DNA of 64,000 bases from positions 7,993,261 through 8,057,260 of the forward strand of contig SMSO01000031.1 of the NCBI GenBank assembly GCA_004764695.1. The letters are read 5' to 3'. The notes beneath the pieces were generated by a model that saw only the letters and a program-made list of their open reading frames with translations, made no database searches and had not been told where the DNA came from. The translations under genes and the position numbers were made by a program. Of the stretch, positions 52,965-62,100 are shown piece after piece; position 1 is the stretch's first letter, and every line of letters begins with the position of its first letter. This stretch comes from Schizochytrium sp. TIO01. Its lineage: Eukaryota; Sar; Bigyra; Thraustochytrida; Thraustochytriidae.

Positions 52965-54515
52965 CTAAGTGGTTGGGTTTTTGAAGTCCCAAAACGAAAC
53001 AGTGTTAAGACCGTTCTGTGGCAAACCTATGACAGGGGGAATGACATTTGACTGAACAAGGTGCTGTAACTTTTCAAGTACTGGAAGCAGCTGAACATGT
53101 GTACTGTGGGCAGAAGCAGCAGCTTGATTAGCTAGTTCTTGGGAAAATGCAGCTAACTCTCCCGGCAAAACTGTATTCATGGCCAACGCCACCGTTACAC
53201 CAAGATTTTGTACCTGGTGAGGCGCGCCGCTTGGGATGAAGATAACCTCTCCAGGCCCTACTATGGCATCATAAATGTCCACAAAGGGTAGCTCTGCTTC
53301 ATTCTCAGCAAATAGACTCTGTTGAAACACTCCTCGTTGCGTCGCGCTTTCCTCAAGGAGGTCCCTCATTCTCTGGGGTACAATACGCCAATGTTTTTGC
53401 CCATAGGTGACAGCCATCCATGCTGACGACGAACACCAGTCGGCGTGGAGTCCAGATCCAGTATTCGCACCGCTCACAAAGATACTAGGCCAATAGTCCC
53501 GAAACGATGACCAATATGATGATGTAGATGAAGGAACTCGTTGCATTATATCTGAGGCAAAGTACGCAGGTACTTGAAATCTTGCTAACATCTCTGGGCA
53601 GATTTTTTTCAGTGGCTGATCATGGAGGTAAACATTAGAGTTTCTCAAATTTTTGAAGAATTCCTTTGTATCAGTTTCACCATCGACATTTTCAAGCCCT
53701 GCCCAATGCGAGCCGGCGTTGGCTGCACGCTTCAAGCGAACACCGTTCAAGCTACAATGTCTCAACACGCTTTCGGGAGACTCAAATCCTGTAAATTCCC
53801 GAAGACCTCGCAAAATCACTGGTGTGCCCGTGTCAACATATTTTGCATGGAACTCGGCTATTGTCAAATTAACAGCCTCGCGTACTGGTATTTTGAGTAT
53901 GCGAGTATTTCGCGAGGGGCTAAAACCGTCACGGATATGCACATGAGTATTCTCAAGAGATTGTTCTTCAGCTCTAGCTGTTTTAGTAAAGTTCTCAGGA
54001 CTGGAACTGTTTACACCAGTGCGAAACTTATCTCCGGCAATGCTTGTACCCGACTTTGCAAGCTCTCTACGTAGTGCAAAGTTCTCGCGAAGGGCAGCTA
54101 CAAGCTGTATCCTAGCATTATGCAATTGACGCTCCATGGATCTGCGTTGCTCAATGACATCATTAACAAAAGCTGTACCACTGGCAGCAAGCCCAATTCG
54201 TACAGATCTGCTCCATATAGCATCCACAAGCCTATCACATTCCTCGCCTTCAACGCTTTGGGCCACGCATAATTCTAGAGCTTCTTTGACCGCCTGTGAA
54301 GGCAAGCCTGAGAGCAGAATGTTCTTCACTGATCCATCAGGACACTTGATAATCTGATACTCTTTCTCGCCAGCTTGATTACATACACCTCCAAATTCTC
54401 CATTTGCACACACAGCACTCGCCTCAACAAAGCCTAATGGGGAGTTGATAATTGCTGGTATTGCTAAAATAGTAGCAGCCATGACACATGTCACCGCTAC
54501 GAAAACGCGTGTCAT
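52965..54515 (-). CDS. Secretory-pathway JmjC/cupin Fe(II)-2-oxoglutarate oxygenase
   Basis: Predicted protein of 516 residues from ATG 54513-54515. A hydrophobic N-terminus (about 4-30) is a signal peptide or signal anchor. A Cys-containing region (36-93) and a coiled coil (about 118-155) follow, then a JmjC domain (about 205-455). Iron ligands are visible as HAD (H357, D359) and the distal H433 in PSGAPHQVQN. The 2-oxoglutarate Lys is probably K374 in YGQKHW. The fold resembles JMJD6/PSR-type and JmjC hydroxylases, so protein hydroxylation is the likely reaction rather than histone demethylation. Potential N-glycosylation sites (NSSS, NFTK, NLTI) fit a lumenal location. The substrate is unknown. 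The gene is divergent from the methyltransferase at 55142, sharing a 626-base promoter region. There are no introns. Confidence 0.85.
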   Translation of the reverse strand: MTRVFVAVTCVMAATILAIPAIINSPLGFVEASAVCANGEFGGVCNQAGEKEYQIIKCPDGSVKNILLSGLPSQAVKEALELCVAQSVEGEECDRLVDAIWSRSVRIGLAASGTAFVNDVIEQRRSMERQLHNARIQLVAALRENFALRRELAKSGTSIAGDKFRTGVNSSSPENFTKTARAEEQSLENTHVHIRDGFSPSRNTRILKIPVREAVNLTIAEFHAKYVDTGTPVILRGLREFTGFESPESVLRHCSLNGVRLKRAANAGSHWAGLENVDGETDTKEFFKNLRNSNVYLHDQPLKKICPEMLARFQVPAYFASDIMQRVPSSTSSYWSSFRDYWPSIFVSGANTGSGLHADWCSSSAWMAVTYGQKHWRIVPQRMRDLLEESATQRGVFQQSLFAENEAELPFVDIYDAIVGPGEVIFIPSGAPHQVQNLGVTVALAMNTVLPGELAAFSQELANQAAASAHSTHVQLLPVLEKLQHLVQSNVIPPVIGLPQNGLNTVSFWDFKNPTT

Positions 54516-55141
54516 GGCCGTCCAAAGAGGTCCCTAGGGTCTGGTGACTAGCAGAACTCCCTTGAGGCAAGCTCAACTTAGCTGCTATGCTACATAGGAC
54601 GTGTTGCTTGCGTGAAGGTTGCTACCGTTAGAGCGCCCGCGGATTTGGCAAAGCAAACCACTTGAAGAAAAGTGGGGCTTATGAATTAAAAGAAAACTAA
54701 AACTTTTGAAGATGCCCTTACATTTGTGGAGTAGGTGAAAACAAACTCTTCAAGCGCCGCAGATTTGCATGAAGTGTGGCGCACTGCGTTATCGACGTCC
54801 GCGAGACTGCAGAGCAAAGTCTTGCTAGGGTGCAGAATTGCCAAGTTTGGAGGGATCTCCGTTAAGCGGAGTTTGATCAACGGCAGATTAGCAGATTGAC
54901 CTCGTTGGTGGTGGCCACGGTGAATACCGATACGTCTTCACCGCAAAGTAGCAACAAATTAAATCAGGTTCTAGGTAAAAACAGCGATAATTCAACCTTT
55001 GTGAGCACAAGTAACTTCCTCCGGATAAGTGAAGATTTGACAGCCTCGAGACACAAATTAACCTAGACACGAGAGAATCTCACAGATTTACAAAAGGTCA
55101 ACTTGAGTTCAAGTAGCAAAAATAAATAAGCAGCAGGCAGC
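54516..55141. promoter_or_regulatory. Divergent promoter region between JmjC and PRMT7-like genes
   Basis: This is 626 bases between two ATG codons on opposite strands, so both promoters and both 5' UTRs must lie here. No clear TATA box or other known motif is identified. Confidence 0.5.
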
Positions 55142-57328
55142 ATGAGTCAACCTATGGAAGCTGCTTGGGGCGATGCAATGCTTCTCGAAGATGAGTCTGG
55201 TCACGTGGTGGCGTCTGCCAGTAGCATCCTGCCTAGAGACGTAGGAGCCAGTAGCCTGCAAATGGGAACCCCAGAGACCGGGCTCGAGGCTACGAAGCTT
55301 GTAGCAGCCACCAAAGCTCGCATGATGATTCCCATGCTCAATGATAATCTGCGTAATGAGATGTACAAGCTTGCCATCGAGGAGCATGTGGACGCCTTTA
55401 AACAGATTCATGATGGTAGAGGGCCTCGTGTGCTCGATATTGGTGCAGGCACAGGACTTCTTTCTGTGCTAGCTGCACAAGCCGGTGCCCGAGAAGTTGT
55501 GGGCTGCGAAATGAATGCCGAAATGGCCAAAATTGCCAAGACAGTTGTTGAAGCAAATGGTCTGCAGGACATTGTGAAGATCGAAGATAAAAGATCCTCA
55601 GACTACGTTTTGGGAGACAATGAAGACCCCTTTGACATGATTGTCACAGAAACCCTTGACTCTCACTTACTCAGAGAAGGGATCGTACCTTCGTTGCAAG
55701 ACGCTCTAGACAGACTTTCAAGGCCCGGGGCCGCTGTGGTGCCCGCCAGTGCAAGGGTATTCGCGCAGCTGTGTAGTGCTACACTGGCGAAGGCGGGCGT
55801 CGGGGAGGTTCAGCTCCTGGAGGCAGACTACATTCTGAAGATCGCCGATGGTCGCAGCTCGAGGCTTCCAAGTCCCCAAGATCGAGAAGGCTTTACAAAT
55901 GTGCGGTTTTCTGGCTGTGACTCTGTGCACAGTCTCGAATTGCTTGGCGACCCTGTGGAAATCTTTGAAGTGAATTTTGCAGATGCACGGAGCGTTGAGG
56001 ATTTCGTACGTTCAGATCCTGTGACTATGACGTCACCAAAGACAGCTAATGGAGTTTGCATTTGGTGGGAGCTCAATGTCCTCGCCACAGTTTCACATGA
56101 AGACGTGGCAGAGAAGCGTCGCAAACTCGATGGAATCCCCGCACAAGCGCTTACGAACTTGCCAAGCGTCCCGGAGGATAGTGTGAAATGGCAGGATCAC
56201 TGGTTCCCGGTAGTGCATCCGCTTGTAGAGCCTAAAACTTCTGTTGAAGTTGGCTTTGGCCGTACGCACACTGAAATTTTTGTGGAACAGTTGGATTGGG
56301 CACCTGCGACAATGGAGAAGGTCAATAATTCAGATAATGCTGTGAGCCCCAATTCGGCAGTCATTGCAAAGGAGCTCAACACCTGCATGGAACCTTTTCG
56401 TTTGCTTCAAGTCGCAGATAGAGAGCGACAAATGGCTGTAGCGGAAGGGATAAAAGCTCTTCTTGACGCTCAAGTTGGCCAGGTGACTGTATGGGATATT
56501 GGTGCGGGAAGTATGATGGCCTTGCAAGCTGCTAGAATTGATCAAGTTAGCAAAGTGCTTTCCCTCGAGGCAGATTATATGGACAGGGTCTTCTGGACAA
56601 GGCTCTGCAAGTCTGTGGATAAAATTGGTATTGTAGAGGCACTTGAAGAGGTACAAAAACCTGAAGCTGAGCAAACTTTGGCTGCTATCTCAGATTTGTA
56701 TTACGCACATCTTGGTCCCCGACGCTCCATGATTGGCGCATTGCAGTTTGCTCTTCAAGCGCAAGCAATCCGCGCTCAGCACGCGAAGAGCATCTTTTTT
56801 CCGTCCATTATTGCAATTGAAGCTCGTCTTGTATGTCTCAAAAATATTGGTCAAGCGCTAACGCCGCCAACCGAAATTTGTGGTGTGCAACATCCGGTCG
56901 AATGGTCTCACGGCAGGGTTGGCCGTGTAATGGAGCTTGATGTTGATGCATATGAACACAATGAAGTTTGTGGTACTCAAGAGCTTATACAATTTGAAGT
57001 GGGCACAAGTTTCACAGCACAGAACCACGGATCCGAGGAAGAACAAGACATTAAAAGGACTGGAACGGTTGAATTTAGTTTTTCAAGCCAGAGCCAAGAA
57101 TTGACAACGAATACCGGACAACTTGCTATTGTCTTCACTGCACGATCAGCAGTCCCACAATCTGCTGGGGCAATATCCCCGGTTATCCTACTTTCTAATG
57201 CAGCATCGTTTCAGGCCGCTCTCTCAGACTTGGCAGACATCTCGGTTGAGCGCTTTACTAACCCACAAGAATCACAAGAATCAAAAGAAGATCAGGTTGT
57301 GCGTGTATCGTTTACGTTTCTTATTTAA
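55142..57328 (+). CDS. PRMT7: Protein arginine N-methyltransferase 7-like
   Basis: Transfers methyl groups from S-adenosylmethionine to Arg in proteins. PRMT7 makes monomethylarginine. The protein is 728 residues, close to animal PRMT7. The first methyltransferase domain has motif I VLDIGAGTG (97-105), the acidic E/C-EMN loop (GCEMNAEMAKIA) and a double-E loop with E170 and E179 nine residues apart (TETLDSHLLREGI), all intact. A second, degenerate domain begins near residue 447 (VTVWDIGAGSMMALQAA). It lacks the Gly-rich end of motif I and is probably inactive, which is the tandem arrangement typical of PRMT7. Its stop TAA (57326-57328) overlaps the stop of the convergent gene on the other strand. 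The gene is intronless. Confidence 0.9.
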   Translation: MSQPMEAAWGDAMLLEDESGHVVASASSILPRDVGASSLQMGTPETGLEATKLVAATKARMMIPMLNDNLRNEMYKLAIEEHVDAFKQIHDGRGPRVLDIGAGTGLLSVLAAQAGAREVVGCEMNAEMAKIAKTVVEANGLQDIVKIEDKRSSDYVLGDNEDPFDMIVTETLDSHLLREGIVPSLQDALDRLSRPGAAVVPASARVFAQLCSATLAKAGVGEVQLLEADYILKIADGRSSRLPSPQDREGFTNVRFSGCDSVHSLELLGDPVEIFEVNFADARSVEDFVRSDPVTMTSPKTANGVCIWWELNVLATVSHEDVAEKRRKLDGIPAQALTNLPSVPEDSVKWQDHWFPVVHPLVEPKTSVEVGFGRTHTEIFVEQLDWAPATMEKVNNSDNAVSPNSAVIAKELNTCMEPFRLLQVADRERQMAVAEGIKALLDAQVGQVTVWDIGAGSMMALQAARIDQVSKVLSLEADYMDRVFWTRLCKSVDKIGIVEALEEVQKPEAEQTLAAISDLYYAHLGPRRSMIGALQFALQAQAIRAQHAKSIFFPSIIAIEARLVCLKNIGQALTPPTEICGVQHPVEWSHGRVGRVMELDVDAYEHNEVCGTQELIQFEVGTSFTAQNHGSEEEQDIKRTGTVEFSFSSQSQELTTNTGQLAIVFTARSAVPQSAGAISPVILLSNAASFQAALSDLADISVERFTNPQESQESKEDQVVRVSFTFLI

Positions 57329-59190
57329 TTAAACACGAAGGAGTTTGCTTGGTCAACCACAATAGATGCGGGGCCAATTTCGTCAGACCCGCTAACAAGC
57401 GATTTAATGAGTTCAGTAGTGATACTTTCCTTGGTTTGGGCAGAGCTTGATTCAATGTCACAGTTTGAGGTGGTGGTCAAAAGGACCGGGGTTTGCTCGT
57501 CTGCTCGGACAATAAAATCGAGGCAGATGTGCTGCACAAACTTGAGGCCTGCCTGAGCACCATCAGCCTCGCGTGAGGCACCGAAGCGCAATGCTGCGTA
57601 TGCAGCAGCACGGCGGAGTCTATCAAGAAAGTTTGATGGCAGCTCGCCGAGATGGTCAGCGAGGGGCAGGTGCTCAGCGTCGTCTGCATAGGCAGGGAAA
57701 CGCATGGCTGTGGTAGTGTCTGCAGCCTCGCGGCCTTGGAACTCGACAAAGTCTACCTTGGATTTTACGATGTCACCAGGGTAAAATGCGGCCAGAAGTG
57801 CGGGAGCTGCACGCTCAATGACAAGCCACGAGCGTACCATGAATGTTGCCTGAGATCCAGGCCAGAGCATCTGTTTGGGCAGAAGCGGGGTGCCTACAAT
57901 CTTTGGCTTCTCTGCCACGAATTGCTCCTTCTCCAGAAGACCCGATAGGCTCGAAGCTTGCACGAGCTGGGGCTTTCCTGCCCCCGATGCCTGAAAGACA
58001 AGAACTGCCGTTGCTGAGCTTGATGTGGTCTCCTCCTGGAGCAAAGCACGATCATTAGCATCGTAGAAGCGGTAGAACTGGGCCACATCATTCTTGAATG
58101 ATGATGCTTCTAAACTTGCTTCTGGTGCGAGGTGCTGTGCTGCTATATCAAACTCATTCGCATCCGTGAACACAGACCGCGCACCTTGACCATTCGTATA
58201 TGCTGCGCAAAATACAATGTGCTGACCAGTAGGATCTTTGCTAACGATGGCCTTCGGGTTTGGGCACGCACGGCCGTAAGCAATCATCCACAAGGGAAGT
58301 CCTGATCCGCTGTGTTTATCAAATCCACGGACAGTGAGAGCTTGCTCGAGTGCCATGACTGACGCAGACTTGGGGTTCTTTGCTGGATCGGCCAAGACCG
58401 CAAATGTGCCAGATCCGGGCACAGGGACAGTGACACTGTCCGGACCTTCCGCAGAAGAAGTCGTTGCATCACCCTGATTGAATGCATTGCCGTCATTGTC
58501 ATCGTCCTCAATCTTCTCGGTAGAAGTAAGAGCTTCCTCCTCGCTGGACTTGCCTCCAAAGACCGACGATACGACTGATGAAAACATGGATCCCACAGAT
58601 TTGGGTTTCTGCACTGCAAGTTCATCTAGATTGCTCGGAGTAGGGGGGACAGTGAGATCCATGTTGTTAAGTGGTGACCTGTATCCATAATCCCTCGCAC
58701 GAAGGCTCGTCGGGAGCCGACTGACCTTGTCAAATCTCTCTTCGACAAGTTCCTGGCGTTTGACAAGACTGTCCATTCGAGCCTCGGCCTCCTCATCAAC
58801 CTTGAGCTCTGGTTCTGGAATGCTGTCAAGATGCTGATACAGATAAAAATAGATGCTTTCTTCAAGCTGGTTGTGAAGCTCCTGGAGCTCTTCATTCTTG
58901 CGGGCCTGGCCAGGCATGAAGAGAGGTCTCGCGAAGGGTGAATCCCAAGGGTGTTTGGCATCACCAGTGTACTCGTAAATAGTACGGTCAAGCTTGGCTT
59001 TGGCTTCTGCCTCGATGCGGGCCTCTTCATCGCGAAGAAGTTTCTCGTTGATCTTGCGAATCTTTTCATATTCATGGATAAGTCCCGTGCCGTCGTCTAC
59101 CTTAACGTTCAGGAGGTCCAGGATAAAGACTGCAAAGTAGAAGCTCATTACGATGAGCAGCATCGCGTACGGTGATATGAAGGAAGCCAT
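57325..59190 (-). CDS. Signal-anchored protein of unknown function, 621 residues
   Basis: A start at ATG 59188-59190 gives MASFISPY and has an optimal ACCATGG context. A frame two codons longer begins with GTG and is rejected. An N-terminal hydrophobic helix (about 8-28) is followed by a charged, probably coiled-coil region (about 30-170) rich in Glu, Lys and Arg, consistent with a type II or type III single-pass membrane protein. Next comes a Ser/Asp-rich low-complexity linker (about 190-245). The C-terminal half is globular, mixed and unrecognised, with hydrophobic segments such as LPLWMIAYGRACPNPKAIV and AYAALRFGA. There is no catalytic motif I can name. Codon bias matches the neighbours and there are no introns. 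The stop (57325-57327) lies inside the stop codon of the PRMT7-like gene, so transcripts of the two genes must overlap at their 3' ends. Confidence 0.8.
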   Translation of the reverse strand: MASFISPYAMLLIVMSFYFAVFILDLLNVKVDDGTGLIHEYEKIRKINEKLLRDEEARIEAEAKAKLDRTIYEYTGDAKHPWDSPFARPLFMPGQARKNEELQELHNQLEESIYFYLYQHLDSIPEPELKVDEEAEARMDSLVKRQELVEERFDKVSRLPTSLRARDYGYRSPLNNMDLTVPPTPSNLDELAVQKPKSVGSMFSSVVSSVFGGKSSEEEALTSTEKIEDDDNDGNAFNQGDATTSSAEGPDSVTVPVPGSGTFAVLADPAKNPKSASVMALEQALTVRGFDKHSGSGLPLWMIAYGRACPNPKAIVSKDPTGQHIVFCAAYTNGQGARSVFTDANEFDIAAQHLAPEASLEASSFKNDVAQFYRFYDANDRALLQEETTSSSATAVLVFQASGAGKPQLVQASSLSGLLEKEQFVAEKPKIVGTPLLPKQMLWPGSQATFMVRSWLVIERAAPALLAAFYPGDIVKSKVDFVEFQGREAADTTTAMRFPAYADDAEHLPLADHLGELPSNFLDRLRRAAAYAALRFGASREADGAQAGLKFVQHICLDFIVRADEQTPVLLTTTSNCDIESSSAQTKESITTELIKSLVSGSDEIGPASIVVDQANSFVFN

Positions 59191-62100
59191 GGTCACCTGT
59201 TTTTCCGTGCGTTGGTCTCTAATGCGGCGATAGAGCTGGAGAGCTTAAGGCGGGTATGTTATGATGAGATGGAGTCGTCCTCGCCAGACCCAGTGACGTG
59301 ATTCAGGGGATCCCAGGCGGCGTTACAGCCCCGGACCACTTTGGGGGACTCCAACACCGCGGGAGCGAAGCCTGGAGGACCAGACCTATCGCTCTGGCAC
59401 TACGCCACGCGAGAGCTCTGTCCGAGGCCGGCAGGTCTCGCGTTTATGATGTGCCAATTGGTCTCCTATTTCTGTGTTGCTGCTTTTCAACTTTTAGTCC
59501 AAGAAAGCGCAAAGTGAATTATACGCTCATACAAGTACAGCAAAAGGAGTTTGTACTATACGGTAAATTAGGGAAAACTAGAATAAAAACAATCCCTATA
59601 GTAGAGAAAATTTGAGTTGCGCAGAGAGGAGTCGATTTCTCAGCTGATTGTAAGGCGAGGATATCATGAATTATAGAGTATATTATAGAATACATGTGAT
59701 GGGAGTGTATCTCGAGGGAGACTTTGAATGGAAACTAGCCCAACAAATTGATTCGCATATGAGGCTCTAGATTTGCAGTAGGATTTTCAGCATTATTGAT
59801 TTTGGAGAATTTGCTTTACCTCTCCAGGCCGAACCTGGAGATAACCCAATACATGAAATGACCTCTAAGTTAGCTCGAGTAAATGATGAAACGAACAATT
59901 CGATATTGGTTCTTTTCTAGCTCATTTGCTGGAGACTCCAATAGTGCAAACGTAGATATGAAAAGAGCCATTGATGTGATTATGGAGTGGAGCAGCGCTA
60001 CAAATGCCTCAAGAAAGTGGGCTCGTGACAAGTATTTTGAATATGACATTGTATAGACGGAAGAAGTCGGCACGGACAAAAAATAACAGGAAAGCCTACC
60101 TAAAGCGGTGCAAGTTATTTTCAACCGCTAGTGTACATCTCTTTTCTAGCAGATACATTAACTTTGTAAAATATTGTGCAGAGTTCCGGGATATAAATTT
60201 AAAGGATGGTTTGGACAAGAAATGGCCAGAGTCCATGGCACGCTATCGGAAATCCCAATTTTAAAGGAATACTATAAGATAACCACTAGACAATCAGATA
60301 TGTAGGTTTGAAGCCAAGAGACTCAAAGGTTGTTAGTGCACTGCACGCTAAGAAAAATATTAATGGGTAAAACTTAAATCGAAGGTTTATGCATCTTACA
60401 GATCAGGTATGCCCTACAAATATTAATATTAGTCACTCCACGTTGGGGTTGGTCTTCGAATTCATCGTATCACTGAGATCTCTAACAGACTAAATTTACA
60501 ATATCTTCTTGAGTCTTCTTTGGGCCTTTTAAGGACCTTGCGCTCATCTACCCAGTCAACCTCTAGCTGACCAAGACTCAGGTTTCAGCACAGAAGAAGA
60601 AATAAAATTGCTCCTCGCCCCATAGAGAAAGAATTATTGATAATGATGAAATTCTGCCCCTGCAACATCAGATGCAGCGTACTGCCTTACTAAATGAATA
60701 CGTCTCATCATCCAAAAGCTTGATAAACCCAAAGATAGAGACAGCAGCGCGGCAACCTTTCGTCGATCCCCAATGGAAGTCATGGTGATCTGTTGAAGGA
60801 CAAAATTAGTCAGCTAGAGGTTGACTATGAAAGGTAAGAAACTTGATAAGGACTTAGGAAGGCTTGATAAACTTAGGCTTTTAAAAGTTAGCGATCTGCC
60901 ACCCTTGGAGTCCAAGGTAGAATGATTTTTGGTACAACTAGAAGAATAAGACGTGTTTGATCTAAGCTAGATATAGTGGACGAGTTTCAGTGAACTTTAT
61001 CTTCAGCTATCAATCCAGAATTAACCATACTGGTTCTAGCGAATACATTTGTACACGTATTGGTTCATGTCTTCACAACTTAGTCCTATTCAATGTAAGC
61101 CCTTGAGGTCTTAGCATGGAATACTACAATTCTGGCAATAATTTGTCTATTAGTTATTCGATTAGAGATCTCAGAATGACTTAATTGAGTTTGTTGTACT
61201 TGTTCAATTCAGAAGAAACCCACGTTGACGTTCTTTGCTGCGGCCACGAAAAGGTGGGGTATAAGGTCAATTTCTTGAAAAGGGAATTAGTATTGCTCAG
61301 GAACCCACTGATCTCATTTGATTAGATCTAACAGAGGTATGCGTATTCTCAGCAAATGAAACCATGTAGCAACAGCAACAATATTGTTTGCGGCACCAAG
61401 TTAGATTTCCCTGTGGGCTAAAATTCCTTACTCAAGTCATGAAGCTCAGTTTTTATAGTCTCAGACTGTAAATCTAGTAGGTTTGACTCCAGGACGTTTC
61501 CACCTTTTTAGGTCTTTATCAGGTAGACACTGTGTATATCATGAAAAGGTACATTAAGAAATTATCAGCAACAAAAAAGGTCTGCAAATGATGCAAACCG
61601 CCGTTCGTTCTTTCTAAAAACTGGAGTTTGCAGCTTTTAGATAAACATGTCTCGGGGCGAATATCAACATTTGCATTTAGCCGTATAGATACAATCTGAT
61701 ATATATCAGTTGCCTCACACACAACCTAACGGGTTGGTCGAATAGTGGTTAGAGTGTCTACGTGCGACTTGAAAAGACTAATTGCTGGACGCAAATGAAA
61801 GTTCTCTTTGGGAGTAACTTCTATACAGAAGGAATTGAATGATTTGCGTTCCCTCGAGGCAACGCCCACTCCCGACAAACTTATCTCAGCATCCTGGATA
61901 GCATATTAGTCTACAGAAACAAGTGTAATAATATTTGTGGTCACAGTTCACTGGTTTGCAGTGCCTGATCAAGCTGATGATTGCTTCTAATTTTGTAGTT
62001 TTGACCTATTCTATTTTCGTGAATTAGTAACTCATTTAAATGCCTGAAAGTTTCAGGTTTGTGCCTGGAACACGAACCTAACCTGCACACGGGTTACCAA

